Origin: Fidelibacterota bacterium
Lineage (GTDB): Bacteria > Fidelibacterota > UBA2242 > JAFGTP01
Length of the DNA: 64,000 nt
Assembly: GCA_016934035.1 (NCBI GenBank)
Contig: JAFGTP010000004.1
Coordinates: 1 to 64,000 of the forward strand
Reading direction: 5' to 3'
Shown: piece by piece, positions 1 to 12,728 of the stretch
Layout: every line of letters starts with the position of its first letter
Numbering within the stretch: position 1 is the stretch's first letter
The notes under the pieces: model-generated
What the model was told of the DNA's origin: nothing
Databases searched by the model: none
Seen by the model: only the letters and a program-made list of their open reading frames with translations
Translations under genes and position numbers: made by a program

Positions 1-610
1 CCCACCTGTGGCCGGTGTATGGCACTCGTCAGGACCACCAGACGAAGAAGAGCACCGCCACTCACAGATTTGATACCACAGATCACTAACATCGCGGGAA
101 CAGTCCATCAATCCAAAATACCCGTAGGAATTTGATGCAGGATGATTCTGTCTGATAGGATGTGAAAATTGAAAAAAATATATTCCAATGAATGAAAGGA
201 TTGACAATCGATAAAAATCTTAGAAAAAACCTGCGGAATCCTTCTGAAAATCAGTAAAAATTTGCTTTTTCAGGCAAAACCTCAAAAAAGCAATTTCCAT
301 ATCTAAAATGTCGGTGAAAACCCACTGGCTTGCTCGAACACCGACTTGCATGCTGACGCCATTATTCCATCCAATATATTTTCAGCAAAATAGCCAAGAA
401 TATTAATTAGCCACGGGTCTGAAGGCAATAGGAACCCAAAACCTTTGTTGATTTATTATAATAAAAGGTTACTTTGATAAACACTTCAATACAATCCAGC
501 CCCTAATTTTTAAAAAATATTAAATAAATTTGTATAATAAAAAAAATTTGTTATTAATTATAAATCCGCTATATTTCAATATGAAATTTCTCAAAGGGAG
601 GAGAGAGAGA
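1..610. other. Long leader/intergenic region without a convincing gene
   Basis: No convincing coding region was found. On the minus strand, about 1-200 carries an open frame (translation resembling SNSYGYFGLMD ... CEW) that weakly recalls the core of formylglycine-generating-enzyme-like domains. It has no clear start and runs off the window edge, so it is not called. A perfect TATAAT lies at 457-462 without a good -35. A Bacteroidota-like TAAATTTG lies at 525-532. Either could drive the peptidase gene at 611. Confidence 0.4.
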
Positions 611-2836
611 ATGAGACCATTGAAAACACTGTGTATATTATTATTAATTACAATAAGCCTTTTTGCAAATAACACAAAAAAATTCACCAATATGAATCCT
701 GACCCAGATAGCGAACCCAGGTATCTGGATTATTATGTTCCTGATGAGAACCCGCCCATGATGAGTGATGAAAAAATTCAGGATGTCCTGGCCAAAGTTA
801 CAGCTCTGCCTTCTAAAATTGACTATTCCTTTTCAAGATATATGCGTCCGGTTTTCAACCAGGCTGGTGGTTCCTGCGGTTCCGCCTCCAGGATTTGCTA
901 CATGTTCGGTTATGAAATCAATAATTACCGGAATGTAACAGGCACCAGTTTAATAAACCAATATCCATCCCATTTTACATGGCTGCTTACCGGCCAAAAT
1001 TCCAGCAAAGAGGAAATGGCGATATTCAATGGTATTCCAAGTGCTTTTTACTATAATGGTAACACTTTTTCCACCAAATACGGCGGGCAGAATGTCGGCT
1101 GGCCCGATTTAACTGAAGCGCCAGACTACGGCTGGATGAATGGTTACAACCGCTGGGAAAATGCTTTAAACAATCGATTGGAAAAGAACGCTTTTATCAA
1201 TCTAACGACGCCGGAGAACCTGACAGTCCTCAAATCCTGGATGTATGACCATCATGGCGATACTGATTTCCAGGAAGGGGGTGTAGCCGGCGCCGGTGTC
1301 GCGACATCAGGTATGAATATTGTTTCTATTCCTGCCGGAATGGTTGAATCTGGCAAAAGCATTGTGAAGTCCTGGGGACCGCAGGTTGATCATGGCACGA
1401 CCTGGAGTGGCTATGATGACAGCGTGGCCTATGATTTCAATAATGACGGAAAAATTACCAATGATATTGACATAACCGGTGATGGTAAAGTGGATATGGC
1501 CGATTGGGAGCAGGGCGCCCTGATTATGCTGAATTCCTGGGGTGACAGTTGGGAAAACAATGGTACGGTTTATGTCCCCTATCGTCTCCTGAAAATCAAT
1601 AACATGGCAGCAGAATTCTATTACATTCGTAAAAATTACACACCTAAAAAAATCATGAAGATTAAAATGGATTACAATAAACGCTGCGATTTGAAATTAA
1701 GAATCGGCATATCAACGGATACCTTGGCCTCCTTACCCATGAAAACCATGGATTGCCATCATTTTAATTACGCAGGCAATGGAGAAGTGCCCATGCTGGG
1801 CAAATGGGCCGACGGTAAAATGCATGAAGAGCCCATGGAATTTTGTTTCGATCTCACAGACCTCATGGAAAATATGGATGTTTCACATCCCTATGATTTT
1901 TATCTCAAAGCCGCCACTAAACGATTCACGACGGGAATCGGTACCATATATTCAGTATCGGTAGTGGATTATGCAAAATCCCAAACCGGTGATGTGGTCT
2001 ATACAGCCCGGCATTCAAACCTCCCCATACAGGGCGGTGACATTAAATATATTTCCGTGCGCATGCCCGGCGAAACGATGGATATTCCTGAGAATGTTTT
2101 GATTGCCCAGTCAGCTATGACCGTTTATTTTGTGGACAGTGAAGAGACTACCGGCGAAGATGGGTCCGCTGTTAATGTTATCGATGGTGACCAAAGTACA
2201 ATTTGGCATACGGAGTGGTCCGATACCACCCCAACTCACCCACACGAAATCCAACTGCGTTTTGACCAAAGTTATTGGATCTCCGGATTTGAATACCTGC
2301 CGCGTCAAAATAGTGAAAATGGCAGAATCGGGCAATTTGAAATTTATCTATCTGTTGATGCCTCGGATTGGGGTGAGCCTGTGGCTACCGGAATCTGGCC
2401 CAATTCAACGGAAAGACAAACAGTGTTGTTTGAACCTGAAATGGGTAATCTTATTAAATTAGTCGCCCTTTCAGAAGTCAACGGCAACGAATGGACCTCC
2501 TGCGCTGAAATCAACATTTTACAAAAAAATCCAACAACGACATCTATGGAAAACCCTACCATCACCACAGTGTCAGAATTCAGACTGGACCAGAATTATC
2601 CCAATCCCTTTAATCCGGCAACCCATATTTCCTTTTATATATCCCGCAAAGCATCAGTAAAACTGGAAATTTATAATCTCCTGGGAAGAAAGATCACAAC
2701 CCTCACCAATAAGGTTTATTCTCCCGGAAAGCATACGATATCATGGAATGCTTCCGATTTGCCCAGTGGTATTTATTTTTATCAATTGACCGACCATAAG
2801 CAATCTATCACCCGAAAAATGGTCCTTCAAAAATAA
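611..2836 (+). CDS. Secreted papain-like (C1A) cysteine peptidase with discoidin domain and type IX-like sorting domain
   Basis: The 741-residue start at 611 is chosen because a purine-rich GGGAGGAGAGAGAG precedes the ATG and a signal peptide (MRPLKTLCILLLITISLFA) follows. An in-frame upstream ATG at 530 gives a poorer N-terminus. The papain triad is recognisable: Cys89 in GGSCGSAS, His261 in VDHGTTWSGYDD and Asn308 in LNSWGDSW. His and Asn are about 47 residues apart, against about 16 in papain. The insert holds two acidic calcium-loop-like segments (DFNNDGKITND and DITGDGKVDMAD). Residues ~500-640 form an F5/8-type C (discoidin) domain and the last ~80 a NYPNPFNP-type sorting domain ending in KMVLQK. 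The protein is probably exported and surface-attached, and degrades protein or glycoprotein. The fold assignment is firm; the substrate is unknown. Confidence 0.85.
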   Translation: MRPLKTLCILLLITISLFANNTKKFTNMNPDPDSEPRYLDYYVPDENPPMMSDEKIQDVLAKVTALPSKIDYSFSRYMRPVFNQAGGSCGSASRICYMFGYEINNYRNVTGTSLINQYPSHFTWLLTGQNSSKEEMAIFNGIPSAFYYNGNTFSTKYGGQNVGWPDLTEAPDYGWMNGYNRWENALNNRLEKNAFINLTTPENLTVLKSWMYDHHGDTDFQEGGVAGAGVATSGMNIVSIPAGMVESGKSIVKSWGPQVDHGTTWSGYDDSVAYDFNNDGKITNDIDITGDGKVDMADWEQGALIMLNSWGDSWENNGTVYVPYRLLKINNMAAEFYYIRKNYTPKKIMKIKMDYNKRCDLKLRIGISTDTLASLPMKTMDCHHFNYAGNGEVPMLGKWADGKMHEEPMEFCFDLTDLMENMDVSHPYDFYLKAATKRFTTGIGTIYSVSVVDYAKSQTGDVVYTARHSNLPIQGGDIKYISVRMPGETMDIPENVLIAQSAMTVYFVDSEETTGEDGSAVNVIDGDQSTIWHTEWSDTTPTHPHEIQLRFDQSYWISGFEYLPRQNSENGRIGQFEIYLSVDASDWGEPVATGIWPNSTERQTVLFEPEMGNLIKLVALSEVNGNEWTSCAEINILQKNPTTTSMENPTITTVSEFRLDQNYPNPFNPATHISFYISRKASVKLEIYNLLGRKITTLTNKVYSPGKHTISWNASDLPSGIYFYQLTDHKQSITRKMVLQK

Positions 2837-2881
2837 ACTTAAATTTTTCAACTCATAACCGTCTCCTTCTTTCCTTCAATT

Positions 2882-2913
2882 CACCTGCTTGATTTTAATC
2901 TGTCAAGCAGGTG
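2882..2913 (+). terminator. Hairpin downstream of the peptidase gene
   Basis: A perfect 10-bp stem (CACCTGCTTG / CAAGCAGGTG) with a 12-nt loop lies 46 nt after the peptidase stop codon. The tract after it (GATTTCTG) is only weakly T-rich, so this may be a weak intrinsic terminator or a 3' stabilising hairpin. Confidence 0.5.
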
Positions 2914-3150
2914 GATTTCTGTTACCAATACCTCAAAATTTGCTTTGCTAAATGAGCAATTATTTTACATCGAACTCAAGTTATTTACTTTTGGGACTTC
3001 CTGATGAAGACGACTCAAATGATCCATTTTTTATTTTACAGGATGTTATATAGGGATTGATGTTAAAGGACAATATTTCCGGTTCACCCTTTCAGACATC
3101 CATGAAGATCTTAGTATATATTAATTTTTGCACGCTTCAAAAATAATAAG

Positions 3151-3197
3151 AACCAGAAGGGCCGATACTGATTAAGGCAATATCGGCTTTTCTGGTT
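3151..3197 (-). terminator. Long bidirectional-type terminator hairpin between convergent genes
   Basis: The arms AACCAGAAGGGCCGATA and TATCGGCTTTTCTGGTT pair over 17 bp, including two G-U pairs in + strand RNA, around a 13-nt loop. On the minus strand the hairpin is followed by CTTATTATTTTT, as expected for the terminator of the glycosidase operon ending at 3280. The 443-base gap 2837-3279 otherwise holds only the hairpin at 2882-2913 and AT-rich sequence. Confidence 0.7.
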
Positions 3198-3279
3198 CAG
3201 GTAACGATAAATTCTCTATAATATTTTTAAATTTATATGAAGGTTAAACCTATGTTTATTCAAATCCGAAAACACCGGA

Positions 3280-7119
<3,840 letters not shown>

Positions 7120-7130
7120 CTAATTTCTTT

Positions 7131-8351
7131 TCAGACATAAGCTTTGGGGTTCAAATGCTCCACTTCAAAAAGTTCACGAAATTCCAGCATTGCAGCCCCC
7201 ATGGCTCCGGCAATTGTTCCGAGGTCCGAAACCACAAATTTGATATTTTTATTAATCTGGGTCATGGAGTATTTCAATGCTGCCGCACGAATATTATTGA
7301 TGATAAAATCATTGACTGTAGCGATTTTCCCTCCAAAAATGATCATTTCCGGATTGAGTATATTGATAATCTGGGAGAGGCCAAATCCAAGATGGCCCGC
7401 AGCTTCTTCCAGGATTTCAATTGAGAAGGTGTCCCCTTTATTGGCCGATTCAAAGACCACTTTGGCATCGATTTTTTCAATATCATTCACTTCGTTGGTG
7501 ATGATGGTCTGGGCTCCGGCTTCGATTTTTTCCCGGGCAATGCGTGCCATGGCCTTTCCTGATGCATAGGTTTCCAGGCAACCCTGCTTGCCACAGTAGC
7601 AGAGATTGCCGTCTCTGACCACCTGCAGGTGGCCGAATTCACCGGCATAATAATCACTGCCATAAAAGATTTTACCATTGAGAATCATACCCAGTCCCAG
7701 GCCCCAACCAATATTGATGCAGAGAACATTTTGTTTACCCTTGGCCTGGCCAAACCACAATTCCCCTAATGCCATGGCTTTGGCGTCATGTTCTATGTTG
7801 ACTGATTTATTAAATTTTTTCTTAAGAAGTTCCTCCAGAGATTCATCACTGAAATTGAAATAGGTCTGGCTCAAGCCTTTGGGCCCCTGTATAATTCCCG
7901 GAATGGAAATTCCGATTCCCAGGACACTTTTATATTTTACAGCAGCATTTTTGATTACATCCTGAACTTCATCAAACAAGTCATCAATAACGGAGATGTC
8001 TTTGCTGTTCAGGTTAACAGATTCACGTCTGTCCTGGTGAATAATATTTTGGGCCAGATCCAGAACAACATAATCAGTTGTTGATCGTCCGATATCAATT
8101 CCAAGTACATAACCCGCCTGACCATTGAGCTGATAGATCAAGGGTGGCCGGCCGGCTCCCCTGTTTTCATCCTTGACGTCCACTTCCGTCACAAACTTTT
8201 CCTTTTCCAAACTGGATACGATGCTGGTCACCACCGGCAGGCTAATCCCGGTTTTATTTTTTAAATCGGTGAGAGAGAGCCTTTCCTCATCCAGTAATGC
8301 ACGAAGAATCAAATTTCTTCGAATAATATTCTTCTTTCTGACCTTACTCAT
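7131..8351 (-). CDS. ROK-family transcriptional regulator (NagC/XylR type)
   Basis: This 406-residue protein has an N-terminal winged helix (residues ~10-60, RALLDEERLSLTDLKNKTG...) followed by a ROK sugar-kinase fold. Visible ROK signatures are GIDIGRSTTDYV, the GIGISIPGI segment, HDAKAMALGE, and the zinc-binding CYCGKQGCLE. Family knowledge says such proteins repress sugar-utilisation genes and are released by a mono- or oligosaccharide. It sits inside the glycosidase operon, 65 nt before the GH2 gene and 49 nt after the DUF3472-protein gene, so it probably controls this operon. A GAGGAG motif lies just before the ATG with short spacing. The inducer cannot be read from sequence; a galactoside is the likely guess. 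Confidence 0.9.
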   Translation of the reverse strand: MSKVRKKNIIRRNLILRALLDEERLSLTDLKNKTGISLPVVTSIVSSLEKEKFVTEVDVKDENRGAGRPPLIYQLNGQAGYVLGIDIGRSTTDYVVLDLAQNIIHQDRRESVNLNSKDISVIDDLFDEVQDVIKNAAVKYKSVLGIGISIPGIIQGPKGLSQTYFNFSDESLEELLKKKFNKSVNIEHDAKAMALGELWFGQAKGKQNVLCINIGWGLGLGMILNGKIFYGSDYYAGEFGHLQVVRDGNLCYCGKQGCLETYASGKAMARIAREKIEAGAQTIITNEVNDIEKIDAKVVFESANKGDTFSIEILEEAAGHLGFGLSQIINILNPEMIIFGGKIATVNDFIINNIRAAALKYSMTQINKNIKFVVSDLGTIAGAMGAAMLEFRELFEVEHLNPKAYV

Positions 8352-8400
8352 AACTCCTCAAAGTACGGTATTTTTTTACATCAAATCCAAAATCGATTTA

Positions 8401-10377
8401 TTATTTGACCAAAACCATTTTTCGAATGGTAAGGTTGCTGCCGGATTTTAAAACAGCCAGATAGATACCGGATATACAATTTAACCCGTGCTGATTTTGG
8501 CCATTCCATATTGCCGTGTATGCTCCCGGATTTTGTAAACCATAATATAATTGTTTAATCTTTTTTCCCTTTAGATCGTAAACGGCCAGGTCTACTGGCG
8601 ATCTTTTTGTTAGGGAATATAATAAATTCGTGGAAGGATTAAAAGGATTTGGATAATTCTGTTCCAGATTACAACTGCAGGGAGCGTTTTCATCATCTTC
8701 CTTAAGGCCTGTGGCCTCTGAAATTTCCACAGCTTTCGAATTCCAGCAATTAACACCGAAGATGGTTTTTGTAATCAGCCTCAGATAATATTTATTTTCA
8801 CCGCTGAAATCCAAACCTGTTATCACATGTTTTCTATCCGAGTTTTTTTCCCACTGAACCGATTCATAATCATGGGGGTAAAGGTCACCGGTTTTATAAA
8901 CTAAATTATTAAAATTTGCATCGGAATAGATGCGAATATCAAAACATTCCTGGGCTGCCCATTCCGAAAGTTTGTAGTCCCATGTGATTTCGATCGTTGT
9001 ATCATTTACCATTGTATAATATATGTCCGTCAGGCCCGGATTTTTTGGGTCAAAATCGCCATCCGGTGTAATATACAACAGGGTGCCGCTCAGTGTTCTG
9101 TTTTCCGGAACAAAGTCGCCACCTGTAGCCAGCCATATTTTTTTATTTTCTCTGACTTCAGCCTGGGTATTGGGGTCGTGTCCGTCACCAGTGGCAGGAT
9201 TGTTTTCCTGATCATTGATCGAATAATAGGCTTTGGTGTAGGTGTACCATGAACCGGCCCTGTATTTTTTTCGGGCATTGTAAACATAACAGGAGCGGTG
9301 CCAAGCAGCTGTTGCAGCCCAATCTTCTACGAAAACATGGACTTCACCCAGGTCCGTTTCGGCTGTGTTGGTTGTCGGATCATCCGCCCGCCAAAGCGTG
9401 GCAATATGCATCCATTCCGTGAATTCCGGATCATATACCCAATAATCACGGGTAGCACCAGGGAAAGAATCAATTTCCACTGATCTCATCTTAACCAGCA
9501 ATCTGTAAGGCTGATTGTTTTTCCACTGGTAATTTTTCCAGGTTTTCACACCAGTCCCTTCACCTCCGAAGCCACTGCTGTTGACCCGGTAGCCTTTCCA
9601 TAGCACCTTTGCTTCGGCACCTTCAGGGACAGCAGAAACATCACCATCCACATAATCCCAAAGAGAAAAATGCAATGTACGATTGTTGCCCTGGTCCTGA
9701 ATGCCACAATAACCACCTGTAAAATTTATAGGCGCATAATATGTGTTGGGTGATGAGGAATCCACTTCAATATCAACCATCAGCACCTGTGCATCAAAAT
9801 CAGAATCATCGCGAAAGCCCAGGTGGAGTGAACTAGCCCAGCCGTCAATATCAACATTTGGATTAAAAGCATCATTAAGATTGATCTCTGCGGCAGTGGC
9901 CCAGGGATTTTCATTTACTTCAGAAAGTGCGATAAGTTTTACATATTGAGCAGAAATGGCTGCATCAAATCCTTCGATCTGCTTGGCAGTCTGATTGGGC
10001 CATTCCCCTTCTACAACGGGCTCGCCCCAGTTACTGGTATCATTGGTGACATATATTTGAAAATCCTTGATTCGGCCATTCCCCGAATTTTGGCGCGGCC
10101 AGTAGGAAAAATTTTCTATTGCATATTGTTTATCCAGTTTAAAAATGATTTCATGAGGATATTCCGGCTCAGATTGGGACCATTCTGTATGCCAAAAGGT
10201 TTCCGGATCGCCATCCAATACATTTACGGCCCTGCCATCTTCACCGGCAGTCTCCTCACTGTCAACATAAATGATTTCCATTGCACTTTGAGGAATATCT
10301 TCCATGGTAAAACCATAGGAAAATAAAAATAGTATAATAAATGCTATATAGAATTTTTGAATAGTGCGTTTTCTCAT
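8401..10377 (-). CDS. Secreted discoidin / DUF3472 protein with type IX-like sorting domain
   Basis: This 658-residue protein starts with a signal peptide (MRKRTIQKFYIAFIILFLFS). Residues ~30-165 are an F5/8 discoidin domain closely resembling the one in the peptidase at 611. Residues ~185-420 match the DUF3472 pattern (GGYCGIQ, FSLWD, GFGGEGTG, WMHIATLW, VEDW). An FN3-like segment (~440-560) leads to a NYPNPFNP sorting domain ending in RKMVLVK. No catalytic motif is recognised, so its role is unknown. Lying between a GH3 gene (16-nt gap) and the regulator, it is probably a surface carbohydrate-binding or accessory protein for the same glycan. The DUF3472 assignment rests on remembered motif patterns. 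Confidence 0.8.
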   Translation of the reverse strand: MRKRTIQKFYIAFIILFLFSYGFTMEDIPQSAMEIIYVDSEETAGEDGRAVNVLDGDPETFWHTEWSQSEPEYPHEIIFKLDKQYAIENFSYWPRQNSGNGRIKDFQIYVTNDTSNWGEPVVEGEWPNQTAKQIEGFDAAISAQYVKLIALSEVNENPWATAAEINLNDAFNPNVDIDGWASSLHLGFRDDSDFDAQVLMVDIEVDSSSPNTYYAPINFTGGYCGIQDQGNNRTLHFSLWDYVDGDVSAVPEGAEAKVLWKGYRVNSSGFGGEGTGVKTWKNYQWKNNQPYRLLVKMRSVEIDSFPGATRDYWVYDPEFTEWMHIATLWRADDPTTNTAETDLGEVHVFVEDWAATAAWHRSCYVYNARKKYRAGSWYTYTKAYYSINDQENNPATGDGHDPNTQAEVRENKKIWLATGGDFVPENRTLSGTLLYITPDGDFDPKNPGLTDIYYTMVNDTTIEITWDYKLSEWAAQECFDIRIYSDANFNNLVYKTGDLYPHDYESVQWEKNSDRKHVITGLDFSGENKYYLRLITKTIFGVNCWNSKAVEISEATGLKEDDENAPCSCNLEQNYPNPFNPSTNLLYSLTKRSPVDLAVYDLKGKKIKQLYYGLQNPGAYTAIWNGQNQHGLNCISGIYLAVLKSGSNLTIRKMVLVK

Positions 10378-10393
10378 TGTTTTTTTTCTTCCT

Positions 10394-12724
10394 CTAAATT
10401 ATTTCAAATGTTTGATTAATTTTGATATCTTCTGAACTGCTACCCACCATTATTTTAAACTTTCCAGGCTCAAGCAAATACTCTCCTTGTTTATTATAAT
10501 AACCGCAATCCTTTAGTTTTATTTTCAATGTTACCTGCTTTTTCTCACCTTTTTTGATCTCGATCTTTTTAAAAGCTTTGAGTTCTTTGACCGGTCGCGT
10601 AATGGAGCAAAACTCCTGTCGAATGTATAACTGTACAGTTTCCTTACCATCCATTTTACCGGTATTACTTACATCAACAGTCACAACCAACTCATCATCA
10701 TAAGATAACTTTGTACCACTAATAGCCATATTGCTGTATTCAAAATCTGTATAACTTAAGCCAAATCCAAAAGGCCATAACGCGTCGGGTGATGAAAAGA
10801 CATAATCCCGTCCTGGTACATCGTAACTTCCTCTGTTTCTGTAATATCCTTTATCTGTCGGTAAATGATTATAATAACATGGTAAATGCCCGACGCTTTT
10901 TGGAAATGATACCGGAAGTCTTCCCGATGGATTTACTTTTCCAACTAACAATTCTGCTATTGACAATCCTCCCTGCTCACCAGGATACCATGTTTCAACA
11001 ATAGCCGAAATATTTTCCTTGATCCAGGGCATTGAAAAGGGTTTTCCCTGAATGAGTACAACGATGGTCGGTTTTCCTGTTGCAGCCACTGCTTCAACTA
11101 ATTCCTGCTGCTTTCCAGTTGGGTCTAAGTCCGATAAATCAAAACCTTCGCCACTGGTACAGTTGGAATAATCTCTGGCCAGAGAGGCACTGGCTGTACC
11201 GATTGCGACAATTGCCGCATCACTTTTTTGTGCCGCTTTGACTGCCTCCTGAATTCCATCTTCACGAAGCGTAGCAATATCACATCCTTTTGCATAGTTT
11301 ATTTTCACTGTTTCCGGTAGCACTTGTTTGAGGCCGTCTAATAAAGTATAACCATCTTTATTATCCCTCGTCCAGGTATAATCACCAAACTGCACCTGAT
11401 CTGCATTCGGACCGACAACAGCAATTGAATTAAGTTTATTGACATCCAGAGGTAGTAGATTGTTCTCATTTTTGAGTAAAACAATACTTTCATCAGCCAT
11501 TTTTTTAGCCAGGTCAATATGTTTCTGAGTATGTATTTTAGAATAAATATTATCTTCATTTGCATAGGGATTTTCAAATAATCCTGTTTTGAATTTGGTG
11601 TATAATATTCTTGAAACTGCTTGATCAATTATTTTTACATCCACTTCACCAATTTTAACCAAACTATCCAGATGCTGATAGCAATGAGGTCCCGGTGCTT
11701 CCAGATCAACCCCCGCTTCCAGGGCTAATTTTCCTGCTTTTGGATAATCCTCTACAACTTTGTGAAAATAATGCAGCATCGCGACAGACCCCCAATCGGA
11801 ATAGACATATCCTTTGAATCCCAATTGGTTTCGTAGCAGATCAGTATAAATCGCTTTTGAACCGGTCAATGCTTCGCCATTATAGGCATTATACACACTC
11901 ATTACAGAGAGAATATTTGCTTTCTGAACGGCAGCCTTGAATGATGGCAGATGAATATTATAAAGATCATAAACGCCACCAACTGATGATGCCAGGTTGA
12001 GTCCGCCATGAGGTGCGCTATAGGCTAAAAAATGTTTTGCTGTGGCACATAGGCTTTGGTTTCCAGGATCATTTCCCTCTTGCAAACCTTTGATCATAGC
12101 AATTCCCATTGATGAAACCAGAAACGGGTCTTCACCATAAGTTTCTTCCACTCGTCCCCATCGCAAATCCCTTACCACATCCAGCACCGGGCTCAGAACC
12201 TGCGAAGCACCAACTGCTTTTACCTCTTTATGAATAGCGATACCGACTTCATTGATTAATTCAGGGTTCCAACTACTTGCCATTCCAATTGCCTGTGGAA
12301 ATATAGTAGCGCCATCCTGAACCAGTCCGTGAAGACTCTCACTGATAAATATTGCCGGAATTCCTAACCGGGTCTCTTCAACTAAATATTTCTGAATTTT
12401 ATTAACAGCCCTGGCAAACTCATTTACATTCAGTTGAAATCCATGGATGGTGCCAATTCCATTTTTATAATTTTTATCGATAAAATGGGCGCTTTCGACG
12501 TTATTGTCTTCTTTCATATCATCACAACCGGCTTCAGATAACTGTGCGATTTTTTCTTCCAGGGTCATTCTGTCGATTAAATCAATAATCCTGTTTTCAA
12601 TAGAAGCATTTGGATCTTTGTAGATTAATATTTCATGCTGTTCTTTGGAACACGATGAGAAAACACTCACAATAATAAGGACTATTGAAATGAAATGAAT
12701 TATATGTTTGTTGAAAAGTTTCAT
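10394..12724 (-). CDS. GH3 beta-glucosidase/beta-xylosidase-type lipoprotein
   Basis: This 776-residue glycoside hydrolase family 3 enzyme carries a lipoprotein signal (lipobox VFSSC, ~residues 21-25), which suggests anchoring in a membrane facing the periplasm. The N-terminal TIM barrel contains KHFLAYSAPHGG and the nucleophile Asp310 in the YVYSDWGS motif. The second alpha/beta sandwich is followed by an FN3-like C-terminal domain (~residues 660-776). The length matches BglX-type enzymes. It is 4 nt downstream of the GH27 gene and 16 nt upstream of the DUF3472-protein gene, within one operon. It probably hydrolyses beta-linked glucose or xylose from oligosaccharides released upstream. Subfamily specificity cannot be decided from sequence alone. 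Confidence 0.92.
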   Translation of the reverse strand: MKLFNKHIIHFISIVLIIVSVFSSCSKEQHEILIYKDPNASIENRIIDLIDRMTLEEKIAQLSEAGCDDMKEDNNVESAHFIDKNYKNGIGTIHGFQLNVNEFARAVNKIQKYLVEETRLGIPAIFISESLHGLVQDGATIFPQAIGMASSWNPELINEVGIAIHKEVKAVGASQVLSPVLDVVRDLRWGRVEETYGEDPFLVSSMGIAMIKGLQEGNDPGNQSLCATAKHFLAYSAPHGGLNLASSVGGVYDLYNIHLPSFKAAVQKANILSVMSVYNAYNGEALTGSKAIYTDLLRNQLGFKGYVYSDWGSVAMLHYFHKVVEDYPKAGKLALEAGVDLEAPGPHCYQHLDSLVKIGEVDVKIIDQAVSRILYTKFKTGLFENPYANEDNIYSKIHTQKHIDLAKKMADESIVLLKNENNLLPLDVNKLNSIAVVGPNADQVQFGDYTWTRDNKDGYTLLDGLKQVLPETVKINYAKGCDIATLREDGIQEAVKAAQKSDAAIVAIGTASASLARDYSNCTSGEGFDLSDLDPTGKQQELVEAVAATGKPTIVVLIQGKPFSMPWIKENISAIVETWYPGEQGGLSIAELLVGKVNPSGRLPVSFPKSVGHLPCYYNHLPTDKGYYRNRGSYDVPGRDYVFSSPDALWPFGFGLSYTDFEYSNMAISGTKLSYDDELVVTVDVSNTGKMDGKETVQLYIRQEFCSITRPVKELKAFKKIEIKKGEKKQVTLKIKLKDCGYYNKQGEYLLEPGKFKIMVGSSSEDIKINQTFEII

Positions 12725-12728
12725 CTGT

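Noticed and set aside
310-345. GTCGGTG/CACCGAC stem in the leader region
   Set aside because: A 7-bp stem with a 22-nt loop does not match any riboswitch or terminator class I recognise.
457-462. Perfect TATAAT upstream of the peptidase gene
   Set aside because: No matching -35 and a leader of about 140 nt would be needed. It is only mentioned in the region entry.
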